Of a stretch of 64,000 bases of DNA, positions 43,601 through 53,800 are shown one piece after another. Source of the DNA: Chondrosia reniformis (lineage: Eukaryota; Porifera; Demospongiae; Chondrillida; Chondrillidae); the NCBI GenBank assembly GCA_947172415.1, contig OX359197.1, positions 1,736,001 to 1,800,000 of the forward strand, written 5' to 3'. Both the position numbers and the translations under genes were made by a program. The notes beneath the pieces are model-generated. The model saw only the letters and a list, made by a program, of their open reading frames with translations. It had not been told where the DNA came from and searched no databases. Every line of letters starts with the position of its first letter. Position 1 is the stretch's first letter.

Positions 43601-46590
43601 ATATTGAATTTGCAAATACGTATGTACATATGTATGTAAAGTATATATGTTTATACAGATATGTATATTATACAACTTTTTATGCACACACTTCCATATT
43701 GTATGTTTAAAATAATATGTATGCTATTTACTTGTGAGTTTTCCATATTATCCTTTGAAAGGATCATCTTTCGAATTTTAGAGCGTCTAAAGATGCAGTT
43801 TTGTTGTCTCTTATTGGCTGTTGTTACTGAAGAAGACCCTCTAGGTCCAAACGTCTAACAGCCAGGAAGAGACAACAAAACTGCATCTATAGATGCTTTA
43901 AAATTTTGAAAGATGATCCTTTCAAAAGATAGGTTCGACACAGTTATATAGAAGATATCCTTACTCTATTATCCATTTATTATTCAGATATGCGTGTATG
44001 TACATATGTATATATACAATGTAACCCATTTTTTGTGTTTCAGGAAAGAACTAATCGCAAAGGTTCACAATTATGTACACTTGAACTTGTGTATTGCATT
44101 GACACTGGGTCTCATTGTGTTTCTGGCTGGTGTAGACACAGCTACATCTGTTCCAGTAAGAGATCTCTAAATTACAATATGAAGCAGTGATCATTTGATT
44201 ACTATTTTTCTGCCTGTTAGACTGCCTGTAAAGTAGTGACCGCTCTGATGCACTACTTCTTTCTATCAGTGTTCACTTGGTCACTCTGTGAAGGAGTTCT
44301 CATCTACAACCTTCTTGTTAAAGTGTTTGGAGTTAATGAAAAGAAGTGGATCTACATCTACACTGCACTTGGATGGGGTAACTTTTATAATAATGAATAT
44401 TCATAGAAATGCTTGAATGTACATATGTATTACAATCTCTTCTATTTCTGGCTCGGTATTACAAAGGTCTGCCTATTCCAGCAGTAATTGTGTCAGTTGC
44501 CATTAGACATGAGGTCTATTTCAGGAGAGCCTCCTTTGACACAAGTGATCCATTTTATGAACACATTCATGCGTGAGCTTACAGTTCTACAATATATATA
44601 CTTAATTTATATAAAGGTATTCCTCCCTTAACTGGATGTCTTATGTATACACAGTTGTTGGCTTCCTCCTCATCTTGGAGTGATTTGGGCCTTCATTGGA
44701 CCTATGATACTGATAGTAGTGGTAAAGCTACAGTGAGACGTCTACAGTACCCCTGGTACCATATGCAACTGTATCACTCTGTAGGTGACTGGAGTGCTGC
44801 TGTTTCTAAGTATGGCTTCATTAGCTAAGAATCAATATAGAAAGAAAGCAGATTTCAAAAAAGGAGATAGTTCGAACATGAAGGCTATTGGAAAGTAAGC
44901 ACATTTCATAATGAGATAACATATACACTACATAAACATGCAGTTGTCCATGAATTAGAAGCTCACTTCATTACAAAGCACTTTCCTGCCCATAAAACAA
45001 ACTGTGGTTCATACATTTATGTGTTTAACCCTTTATGCGCGAGATAATTACGTGGGCGTAATAATTACCAGAAGCGATATCTAATTGTCACGAGGACACC
45101 ATGAGGCAGGAATTAAAATTCGTCACCTCGATAGGAATGTGGCAACTCTTTATGACGGTAAAACTTTGATGCCGATTTTTAGCCATATTTTGTTGCTCTA
45201 TTGCCTTCTAAAATGCTCTTATTTTCGAGATATTACCTCTTTTAGTGAAGAAAGTAAGCACGGCTATGTTTTCTAAGTTTCTTCGGGTAAGAAGCTTTCT
45301 CTGACTATCTACGGAAGCAAATTCGGTCAGGAAGATCCCTGGTTATCCTTTTGTAACGGTATATCTTTATGTAGTCTTTTCAAAGCCCTAGAACATTGGA
45401 GAAGCGTCGTAGCCTCAAACAAATTGTTTACCAAACCGTCAAGTGAAGCGTGGCAAGCAGAATAAGGCGCACAAATAAACCACCGTCTTTAGTCTTTGTA
45501 TCGCCAACATTTCGGCTGCAGCAGTGTTATGTAGCTCTGTAAATTTTACTACAAAACGTCCATGGTATCTTTGACGCAAATATGCGTCTCTCGCTATAGA
45601 AGATACCTAATTAATTGACGCAAATATGCGTCACTCGCGCATAAAGGGTTAATAATTTGGTAACCTTTACTATGTTCATTAGACAACTACTGAGGACTAT
45701 CGTCATTTTGCTGCCATTGTTCTGTTTCACTTGGGTCATTGGATTGTTTGCTGTAGCTCCAGGTCAAGCAGGACAAGTATTTGCTATACTCTTTATAGTT
45801 GCTAACTCACTACAGGTATATATATAATCAGTTTCATTCCATGCAGCTGTCATTTCAGTGCATTTTTTGTCAGCTTGTGTGATAGTTATCTTATGCAGTT
45901 TCTATATTTGTACATCAAGGGTTTCTTTATATTTGTGCTTCATGTCTTGAGGCATGAAAAGGTTTGGGGAAAGATAAAAGCTTGGTGCAAATGTGACAAG
46001 GTAAACTAATGCTATATAATATTTGTGCTATGGGTAAATAAATAGTATATACCATATAGTGTAAATGTGTATATATTATTTTAACATCCCTCCTTCCTTG
46101 AAGGGTATTCTCTCTACAAGTTCAACAGGAAAAGGTATTTCTTTATTTTAAAAGTATACATTAAGTATTTTATCATTTCTAATTCCTTTTAGCTTCATTT
46201 GGTTCCCGTTCAACCGCTAAATCAAACTTATATGTTGCTACCTCAACCAAATCCTCTGTTGGTGGCACTGAAGGAATGGGACTTGCTGTAAAACAGGAGG
46301 ATGATGATGCTGTGAGCATCAAGGACGAAGACATTCAGATGAAACCTATATCTGGCATTCAGGAAGCTAAGAATGGAGAGCCAGATAATGTGGCTGCAAC
46401 ATCATTTGGTATTACTAATGGGGAATCGGTAATGGAGAAGAAAAGGCTGGAGTCCAAAGATAATGATAAAACAGATAATAAGGAATATGGTTCTACCGAA
46501 GATCCTCCATCCATCCCATCAGTGACTACCTTTGGTATAGGTAATCCTCGGTCGTCTAGTATGGATCCTGAGAAGCAGATAGAAATATGA
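25626..46590 (+). CDS. Gene B: Calx-beta adhesion GPCR
   Basis: Intact multi-exon receptor of about 2,540 residues. Signal-peptide exon 25626-25683 (starts MDHSAINGG, then a hydrophobic run; phase 1), ten Calx-beta domains (27352-36210), Ser/Thr stalk (36558-36722), HRM/TSP3 exons (37008-40064), GAIN/GPS (41701-43396), 7TM and tail (43475-46590). Every Calx-beta exon is a multiple of three and bounded by phase-1 introns. Calx-beta repeats joined to GPS and 7TM recall vertebrate ADGRV1/VLGR1, but the HRM/TSP3 module differs, so convergent domain shuffling is possible. Calx-beta domains bind calcium and also make up sponge aggregation factors, so a role in calcium-dependent cell adhesion or recognition is plausible (inference). 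The duplicated 3' half is nearly identical to that of gene A, but its frame is open. Confidence 0.9.
26165..27110. repeat. Copy 2 of the shared post-leader intron sequence
   Basis: Lies in gene B intron 1, between the signal exon and the first Calx-beta exon, collinear with 1-950. A fragment (CACGGCACTGAGGTG) also appears near 35200 in a Calx-beta intron. Confidence 0.85.
27352..36210 (+). CDS. Gene B exons: ten Calx-beta domains
   Basis: Exon pairs, first half + second half: 27352-27498 + 28144-28356; 28623-28781 + 29244-29459; single exon 30747-31055; 31178-31312 + 31654-31875; 32037-32171 + 32320-32529; 32671-32808 + 32897-33103; 33496-33636 + 33780-33983; 34065-34196 + 34263-34469; 34704-34841 + 35474-35710; 35763-35894 + 36001-36210. 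First halves carry the pattern V-x-F-(4)-Y-x-V-x-E-x-(D/E); second halves start with a D-Y and contain E-x-x-E-x-F plus I-x-D-(D/N). Domains 1 and 2 are more divergent and Cys-rich. The third domain is unsplit. Intron 35711-35762 is only 52 bases. Confidence 0.85.
27558..27751. mobile_element. MITE with ~24-bp terminal inverted repeats
   Basis: Starts ACCGTATAGAGGGAAAATTT and ends with the imperfect inverse AAATTTTCCCGCTATACGGT; flanked by TA. About 194 bases, no coding capacity. Lies in the intron between the two halves of the first Calx-beta domain. Confidence 0.75.
27785..28025. other. GC-rich island in a gene B intron
   Basis: Roughly 240 bases much richer in G+C and CpG than the surroundings, with open frames on both strands (MAACRDGRSC... 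on +) and an A9-type run right after a TGA near 28000. No family recognised. Could be a retroposed fragment or a separate MITE. Confidence 0.3.
29105..29157. repeat. (AGT)n/(GTA)n microsatellite
   Basis: Imperfect AGT/AGC trinucleotide run in the intron inside Calx-beta domain 2. Confidence 0.85.
29460..30746. other. Gene B intron between Calx-beta 2 and 3
   Basis: No exon supported. Contains TTGCTGATACTCAATAAATC near 29510 (an end of the fold-back repeat family) and the fold-back at 30258-30365. The short open frames here lack recognisable features. Confidence 0.5.
30258..30365. repeat. Fold-back repeat with minus-strand hammerhead-like core
   Basis: Arms TGATAGAGGAATCAGTGAGC and GCTCACCAATTCCTCTATCA. 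Between them the minus strand (30303-30334) reads CTGAAGA, stem GGTC-TGCA-GACC, then AAAACGTC. The GAAA position is AAAA, so the core is probably inactive. Confidence 0.5.
34925..34995. repeat. Short inverted repeat
   Basis: GATATAACAGGAATTAAGAA and its near inverse TTCTTAAATCCTGTTATATC around ATATACTGCA, in the intron of Calx-beta domain 9. Confidence 0.75.
35023..35139 (-). other. 38-codon Cys-rich open frame in an intron
   Basis: Minus-strand ATG at 35139 to TAG at 35023. It encodes MAHLASGWFCSNADD, then six further cysteines in C-x-C, C-x2-C and C-x3-C spacing. Base composition differs from the host intron. Family unknown; it could be a zinc-binding fragment from a transposon or a stray exon. 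Confidence 0.25.
36211..36557. other. Gene B intron before the stalk exon
   Basis: Holds an inverted piece ACATAAAAGGTCAAGGCCTTTATGT-like (given here only by its ends ACATAAAAG and CCTTTATGT) and AACCCTGTTGATTATGCGAA. The same stretch, including the acceptor of the next exon, recurs at 55850-56050 in gene C and partly at 57925-57985. Confidence 0.6.
36558..40064 (+). CDS. Gene B exons: Ser/Thr stalk, HRM-like and TSP3-like domains
   Basis: Exons 36558-36722, 37008-37225, 37564-37660, 37759-37880, 38069-38143, 38255-38611, 38691-38835, 39096-39193, 39271-39348, 39597-39633, 39711-39836 and 39970-40064. Same plan as gene A: Ser/Thr stalk; HRM 1 ([16 protein letters not shown]); DTDGDKIADYE motif; HRM 2 ([14 protein letters not shown]); [11 protein letters not shown] motif; HRM 3 ([28 protein letters not shown]). 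All exon lengths match gene A except small in-frame differences (38691-38835 is one codon shorter). The frame shared with A confirms the intron 38612-38690. Confidence 0.8.
40120..41645 (-). mobile_element. Degenerate Penelope-like retroelement in gene B intron
   Basis: Minus-strand frames: 41228-41611 ([35 protein letters not shown]), 40797-41252 (MVSFDVVSPFTKVPI, QKEGAAMGS) and 40174-40377 (VIYQIPCECGDTYV). These are the RT N-terminus, the palm region and a GIY-YIG endonuclease start, in the order of Penelope-like elements. The catalytic YVDD reads YVDA with a stop just before it (about 40819-40835), so it is dead. Same insertion site as in gene A. Confidence 0.85.
41701..43396 (+). CDS. 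Gene B exons: GAIN domain with GPS
   Basis: Exons 41701-about 41933, 42043-42103, 42198-42393, 42466-42609, 42711-42876, 42960-43095 and 43187-43396. Nearly the same protein as in gene A. The GPS keeps [25 protein letters not shown] with HLT at the expected cut, and again lacks the second and fourth GPS cysteines. A Thr/Ser/Glu-rich linker ([16 protein letters not shown]) sits within the domain before the GPS exon. The donor of the first exon is ambiguous by a few bases. Confidence 0.85.
43475..46590 (+). CDS. Gene B exons: 7TM and cytoplasmic tail
   Basis: Exons 43475-43575, 44044-44155, 44221-44377, 44467-44572, 44655-44721, 44785-44894, 45683-45815, 45899-46000, 46104-46134 and 46193-46590. 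Seven hydrophobic segments with adhesion/secretin-class text, including [49 protein letters not shown] and an intact TM7 end [16 protein letters not shown]. The tail is Ser/Thr/Asp/Glu/Lys-rich, ends EKQIEI (possible class II PDZ ligand) and contains a stretch of about 40 residues (EKKRLESKDNDKTDNK) absent from gene A. The intron before TM6 is enlarged by a piggyBac-type MITE. Confidence 0.9.
45029..45648. mobile_element. piggyBac-type MITE with TTAA target duplication
   Basis: 620 bases beginning CCCTTTATGCGCGAG and ending CTCGCGCATAAAGGG, flanked on both sides by TTAA (45025-45028 and 45649-45652). The paralogous gene A intron has the uninterrupted site GTGTTTAATAATTTGG near 23900. TIR sequence and TTAA are typical of piggyBac elements; no transposase is encoded. 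Confidence 0.9.
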
Positions 46591-47129
46591 AAAAAAGAAA
46601 AAAGTGTTTGTTTTGAGTTTACAATTTTTTGCCAAATTCTATGACTTTTCACTATATAGGAATTAGTACATCTGCAAAATTAAGGAAACAAGACAGTGAT
46701 TATTATGATAAGGCTAATCATACAGAAGTAAATTGCATAGATACTGAAATTTAAGTAACTTAACCACACTTCTGTGTTTGGAGTTTGGATGCACCATTCC
46801 TACTTAAGCTTGGTGTGCCCAAACACTCTTCAACTAATTTGCAGTTAGAAGGTAATTACAGTACATACAATTTGTATATATATATACATACATGTGCTTA
46901 GATTGTAATTGTAAATTCTATGAATCAAGAATTTGTTAATAAGTTGTTAATAAGTTGCCATTTTGAGTACATCCCCTGAAGAAGAGGAAGAGGGGTTGAA
47001 TGCTTTATTTGAAATTGGAGATCAAACATCGTCAGCTGTGGTTCATCATGACATGAGTGTTGTACACAATTTAGCAAACAAAAGCATGAAATTACAACTA
47101 AACATGGGCGGTACATGCCCTAACTGGAC
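46591..47129. other. Gene B 3' flank
   Basis: The A-rich run after the stop is as in gene A. The segment 46670-46830 (GAAACAAGACAGTGATTAT, CTAATCATACAGAAGT) recurs at 56335-56460 in the last large intron of gene C. No exon seen. Confidence 0.5.
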
Positions 47130-47570
47130 CACCTAATATAAGGCTAGTTTAAGACCACCTTCAAGAGAACCATCCGTTAACAACCTAGAAGCCAACCAGT
47201 ATGAAAATCCACTCCTACAACACCAAATAGGCCAGCTTCATCATCATCAAGAATTTCACCAAACTTATCTTCAGAAATCAAAACCCTGCCCAACCAAAGC
47301 AAATCTTTATTCTTTGAGACATCCGCAGAAGAGAAGCAAAATGTCGAATACTTTTCCTTATCTTCCCTTCCCCAAGTATTTGCCGTATTTGGCAAGTTCT
47401 GCCGAAACAAGTAATGAGCTGAGTTTCTCAAAGGGGGACACTTTATTTGTAGAAAGAATTATAAATGAACAGTGGCTATTATACATGTGTGACCTAAGAT
47501 CAGAGACGTGGTCTTGCTCCTGCCAGATACTTATGCAAGGCTTCTTAAGAAGATTAACTTGTTTATATTT
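47130..47570 (+). pseudogene. SH3-domain gene relic, copy 2
   Basis: An open + frame runs from about 47145 to 47545. It reads SREPSVNNLEANQYENP, then NELSFSKGDTLFVERIINEQW, which matches the RT-loop and diverging-turn part of an SH3 domain (ELSFxKGDxLxV ... W). A 2-base loss relative to the copy at 60.6 kb then shifts frame, so the GLxPxxY end is misread. It seems intronless and lacks its start. Present downstream of each receptor copy, so it travelled with the duplications. Confidence 0.5.
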
Positions 47571-47644
47571 CAACATTACATGTACGTATATACCGTGTGT
47601 AAATCATTTTATTCGATTCATGACTGATAATATGTTGAGTGATT

Positions 47645-47835
47645 AATTAGTGTGGCCGATAAATAGCGTATAGTTTTCGGTTTTCGATGGTACGGTGCGG
47701 CCGAACGCTTCCGGGAAAAATACATATATAAGCGCTCTAAGCAGCAGACGGTGGCTATAAAGTTCTCTTACAGTGTTACAGTACTGACTTTGCAATTTAT
47801 AGAATAATTTGTGTTGTAATTTCGAAAACTGCAGT
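47645..47835 (+). promoter_or_regulatory. Gene C promoter region, conserved with gene B
   Basis: Same order as gene B: GGTTTTCGA, GGTGCGGCCG, CTTCCGGG (ETS-type), TATATAAG (47725-47732), GCGCTCTAAGCAGCAGACGG, ACTGACTTTGCAATT, ATG at 47836. About 50 bases shorter than the gene B version through deletions between the blocks. Confidence 0.65.
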
Positions 47836-47893
47836 ATGGATCATTCTGCTATTAATGGAGGTGTACTTGCTCTATGCATAGTACTTATTTTAC
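47836..47893 (+). CDS. Gene C signal-peptide exon
   Basis: 58 bases, same protein as the gene B leader (MDHSAINGG, LALCIVLIL), ending in phase 1. Splices in frame to 50043 (gives R-I-D-N-R-G). Confidence 0.85.
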
Positions 47894-50800
47894 GTAAGTG
47901 TATGAATTTATATGCAATTTAGGCAATTATAAGAGAGGGAAACCCTATATATATTGATTAACTTCATGCACGTTATGTAATAGGGGACTTCAATTATTAT
48001 AAGATCTGATCTGAACTGTACAACAGTAACAATGAAATTCGTGCATTGGATAAAATACTTGCTTAAAACGTACATGCCATATAACTTTTTCCCTATCCGT
48101 ATATTTCTCCTGTTCCTAACGCTTACAACCTACCTCGTAATAAGCACCGTTTTTTCCCCTTGCACTCCAAGAAAGACTGAGAGGGTAATTTGCTATCGTG
48201 AAAACAGGCATTATCGATCATGCAGATTTTCACTGTTACACATGATTAGGTATATGTAACGTTTCTTTTTTAACTGCTGCTGTTTTCAATGCTTTGCTGC
48301 CAAAAGAGTAAATAATATAATAGGCTCCACATGCATACTATTAATATAAATTGCACTTGCATGGTTGTGACCTCAGCAGAATCATATGTTGGGAATAAAG
48401 CAAGTACATATTGAAGCATAGATTTAATAACCTACTATGTGTAGTAGGTAATATATTAATGATTACAGTAGAGGAGGGGTGTTGCAATTTGACCTTTGAA
48501 TTGACCTTATATGCTTAATTGTGTGTATACATGCTTAGGAGGTTTCTTCAAGCCATGTAACTGTCAAAACATTAAACATCAGCTTAATGAAGTAGAGGAG
48601 AGTAGTTATTATGCTTTTCCCATCATATAGATGTGCAATGACTTTAGGTGTTGCAATTTGACCTTTGAATTGACCTTATATGCTTAATTGTGTGTATGCA
48701 TGCTTTAGGAGGTTTCTTTAAGCCATGTGAGTGTCAATATATACATATATATGATCAGCTTAATGAAGTAGAGGAGAGTATTTATTATGCTTTTCCCATC
48801 ATATAGATGTGCAATGACTTTAGGTGTTGCAATTTGACCTTTGAATTACACTTGTGCATGTTTAGGAGGTTTCTTCAAGCCATGTGAGTGTATAATCTAT
48901 TTCAAAACATTAAAGTTCATTTTTGAAAGAAGGCATCATGGCATAGATAGGCGGAGCAACATTAAACAATTAAATAAGGAATCACATTCAATCCATGTCC
49001 TCCATGAAAAAATATTCTAGAGTCTATATATTGCACTTGATCATATGAATTATCTAAAACAAATTATCATGTAACTAACTTCTGTTATCATTTGAAATAT
49101 ATTTCTTTATATTTCTTATCTGCAGCTCATGATGGAACAAGTGAGGAAGCAAGCATTGAGTGGTTATGCATGCATTCCAGTGTATAATAAATAATTTTTC
49201 TATACATTACAAGTTATTATATATCTACACTGCTCAAAGAAAGATGACTATGCAGCCATCACGTAAATCCTCCCCCACCCACCAAATTGTCACAGAAAGT
49301 CTAAACCTAGCCTAGCCTAGTTAGTCTATGAGGGAGAAAACAGCCTGAGGAAAAGGATTTACGTGATGGCTGCATAGTCATCCTTCTTTGAGCAGTGTAG
49401 ATATAATAACTTGTAATGTGCTGAAAACCTGCTCACGTAGAACTCATATATATAAAATGTTTCTATATATATATATATATATTTAGAATGAAGATATAGT
49501 TATAAAATTAACTACAGTCAACTCCTGATATAACGAACACCAAAATCCCAGCATAATTGTTCTTTATAAAAGAAGTTCTATATAACCAAATGTATTTATT
49601 TGTGTATAGCTATATAAATAAACTACTCATCAGTGCAGTATGAATACAGTAAACAGCTGTAGAATGCTTACAAAATTAAAATTACGTAAAATAGTATATT
49701 AATGGTACTCAGGGTGGACTTTTCAACTGAAAATTCATCACAAATACCCTTCTCCTTCCTCCCTTTATCCACTTCGTCCAGTAACTATGGTTTAAGATTG
49801 ATAAATAAAGCCGTTTTTGCGTTCACATGCATAATCATAAGTTAACATGTTCCTTATAATAGAAGTTTGTTACAAACAGAAGGAATTGAATGGACAGGAA
49901 ATTGTTTTATGACAATCATTGTTATAACCCAAAATTCGTTATGAGCGAGTTCATTATAAGTGGAGTCGACTGTATATTGAATATGTACTGTAATATATCT
50001 ACTCTTAATGTATATTCTACATTCCCCTAAATATATATGTAGGTATTGACAACAGAGGAAGTGAATTCTGGTTAGCTGTTCCACCCAACAAAGTAGCAGG
50101 AGAAAGAAATGAATTTACTCCACTCTTCTATGTGACCACTGATGAGGATTCTCCTGTTCCATTTACTGTGAGATTTCGCTTAACTGGTACTCCTTCTTCA
50201 TATAATGCTACTAAGGGAGAAATTGTTAAAATTGAAGTACCTGCTGACCTTAAGATTAATGAACAGAACCTTTTAGCTCAAGGGAATGACATGTCTATAC
50301 TCATTCAGTCTACTGATGGCAGAAATCTCATTGTCTATGGACATAATGAGGAAACGTCTTCTACTGATGCCTTCCTTGCACTTCCAAAATTTGAAACTAA
50401 AACTGGCACTTATGAATACTATGCAATGTCAGTAGGAGACAGTGATCAATTTGAGGGTAAATTGGTTGGCTTTGTTGTTATTGTTATTAATGAAGATAAC
50501 ACTGATGTTAGAGTTACACCTACAGAGAATGTAGTTACATTTTTTGGCACAAATACCGTGATAAATGCTGGAGATACAAAGAGAAGAAGGAGAGCTAAGA
50601 TTGGTGAAGTGTTTACCTTTGCTGCTGATTCAAGAGATCTCACTGGCACAAGGGTCACTGCTGACAAACCAATTACATTCCTGACTGGTCATGAATGTGG
50701 ATTTATTCCAACAGAAAATACAGCTTGTGACATTTTACTTGAACAGATTCCTCCGACTGAGACTTGGGGTTTCCAGTTTGTATTGACACCACTCACAACT

Positions 50801-53800
50801 AGAGAAAGCAGTGAATTCAAGTTCTTGGCAAGCCAAGATGGAACATCCGTTAAAATATCCTGTAATGATGCTGATGGCGATAATGTAATATCAGAATCTC
50901 TCTCACTGAATGCTGGAGGATCTGACTTTAAAATTTACCCAAAGACTTATTGGTGTTTTGTAGAAGCCAACCGCCCTATTCTAGTTGTCACAATCTCACT
51001 AGGATATACATTTGATGAACCTATTACTGAAAGCAATTTAGCTGATCCGTTTATGCTCATGATTCCACCTCTTGGACAACTTAGCAATGACTACACACTA
51101 GTATTTTCTCAAAGTGATGCCATTGGAAGCTTTGAGGATGCAGTCAACTTTGTGCCTCAGATAAATTTCATTGTTCCTGCAGCGGATTTTGACAGAGGAG
51201 AGCTGATCTTAAACAACGGAGCTGAAGATACTTCTAGTATTAATTTTATTGCTATATATGATTCCTCTGGAGAGGTTGCGGCTTATGGAACTCAATTTGT
51301 TCCCAATGTTGATCCTACTGCACCTACCAGTCCATTTTCAGCTCGGTTCTCTGGAAGGGGAACTACCTTAGGGGTTTTGGTGTATGCCTGGTACAGAGAA
51401 AATACATACGGATATCCTGGTGGAATGAGAGTTGACTCTATTGCTGGTGAGTCTGGTCAAAAGGATTTAGCTTAGTAATGAATTGTCCGAGTTGTTGATG
51501 ATCTCATTATTAATCCATTAAATTATATTTACACTTAAATCTTTCCAGTTCCAATCTACTGTCCAATAAGTGAACCACAACCAGTTGGTTCTGAAACATC
51601 TGGTGAAATTCTTGTTCCAATTAGCAGAACTGGTGTGGTTGAAGGAGAAGCTTGTGTCCAATTTTAGGTTGGCAATGGGACAGCTGTTGGTAAGTTATTT
51701 ATTCTCAAATTCTTTCTTTTTCTTTTATTACTTTTTAATGTACTAACTCATTGATGAATGAATTATCAGGTATGTATATATGTCTTATTTTAATAAAGTT
51801 AATGAAGACTATAGAGTTGAAAATGACATGTGCTGTTTTGAGGCAGAAGAAAGAACAACTGAATGTAGGATTGTGGTGATTGCAGATGGTGATGCTGAGG
51901 AAGATGAGACACTTCACTTTAAGATAGTTCCCACTGGAGACAATTGTGTCTGTGATGACAATTTAGTTGTTACAATTATCAAAGATGTTCAACGTGAGTT
52001 TGAAAACATTTTACTTATTGTAACACTACGTAGGCCTTTAATTTTTATTTTCCACTATAGCTATTATGGTACAGTTTGGAGAAATACGCTACAGTGTTGA
52101 TGAAGATGCAGGAACAGCAGAATTGGAACTTGTAGCAAGTGCCCCAGCTCCAGATGGAGGATACAATGTGAATGTATCATTTGTTGATGGCACTGCTGGA
52201 TGTAAGTGTATTTAATAGTTATAACCAAGGGACAATGACTATTACTCAATATATATAATAGAAACCTAAGACCAAGGTTGAGCCTAGGGTAAGTAATTAC
52301 ATTACGGCAATACTCTCTAAGTGGGGATGACCGGAAAAAAACATGGCCGCCCTATTCAATGTATTTATATATAATCAGCTCATTGCCATGACAATGGGGT
52401 ATAAATAAGTATAAGCATTTACATCATAAATATTACTATGTATTTATAGTATACTGTTTGTTTATTTATCCACAGCTCCTGGAGACTATGATAGCACTGC
52501 ACAAACAGTCAACTTCCCAGCTGGAGCCACTACTGCCACATTATCAGTTCCTATTGTTGATGATGAACTCTTGGAACATCATGAGAAATTTGATGCTAGT
52601 CTTGCACTACCTGATGGTACTCCATTTCAAGTTGTTCTTGGAAGAAGAGATGAGGCTATGGTAACAATCCTGGACGAAGAGATAGCTGAGGTGCATTATG
52701 ATCCTGCTTCATATGAATGGGACGAATCTGTTGGAACTGGATATTTGAACATTGTGTCTAATGTGACTTCTACAGTGAATTACTCAGTAAATTCAGTGTT
52801 ATCCAATGGAACAGCTTACGGTATATATATTACCAAATATACAAACAGACTTATGGCAATGTATTGGAATAGTTTCAAAATTGTAATTTCTGTGTTACAG
52901 GTGGTTTAGATTTTGTCAATGATGCTGCCTATTATCAAGCTACCTTTGCTGCTGGAAGTAGCTCAGCTCAAGTGGGAGTTGTAATCATCAATGATACAGA
53001 TATAGAAGAGGATGAAATATTTGAAGGAACGCTTGTGTTGGGAGACCTGCATCCAGACCTAGAAGGCAGAGTGGTGATTGGAAGTCCTGATACAGCCAAT
53101 ATCACTATTTTAGATAATGAACCAAAGGATGTTACAGTGCAATTTGACCAAACTGAATATTCAGTAGCTGAAAATGGAGATTTTGTATCATTGCAACTTA
53201 TAGCTGACAAGCCAGCTCCAGAGGGTGGATATAATGTTATGATATTTTTTGCTGATGGTTCTGCAGGTTAGATGATATATTATAATACTTAATTGGTGCT
53301 AACTTTTTATCATTAAGGACGTCCAATTTGTTGTATAATGGCCATATCCTAATTGTACATATCCACACACTAATTTGAAAAGCCATCTTCTTTACTTATC
53401 TTATGCTGCTTATGCTGTATGTATAAAGTATGCGAAAAAGTGAAACCAACTGTAAAGTATAAGTACATGTATTAATGTATTGTGCAGTATAAAATTTGCA
53501 TAAGTGATTCTATTTCTAGTTGTGCAGCTCTTATTGATTGGCAAAGATGTACCTGTGTGTTAAATTAAATTAGTCCATTTACGTACGTATGGGCATATGT
53601 GAAGATGTTATCTTCAGAACAGAGACAGTAGCTATAGGAGTAGGAGGACTCTTATTGATCATTTTACATGTTTGGATTAAAAAGTGCTAAAAAGGATGTG
53701 TTAGGACCAATATTACTACATTATTTGGGAGTAATTAATTACTGCCAAATAATGTAGCCAAAAGTGGTTATACCTGGTCTAGTTGTGAATAATACATATT

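Larger units (their letters stand above)
47894..50042. other. Gene C intron 1
   Basis: Holds the shared intron repeat (48340-49200), a large fold-back (49205-49420), an (AT)n run near 49465 and no supported exon. The last 500 bases (TATAACGAA and TTATAAGTGGAGTC text near 49520-49970) look like a dispersed repeat facing itself. Confidence 0.5.

Noticed and set aside
45085..45276. ORF inside the piggyBac-type MITE
   Set aside because: Short, no transposase motifs; the element is non-autonomous.
51661..51667. TTTTAG read as an intron acceptor to avoid the TAG in gene C
   Set aside because: No donor upstream keeps the exon frame, and the full 141-base exon is a multiple of three with Calx-beta text on both sides of the TAG.
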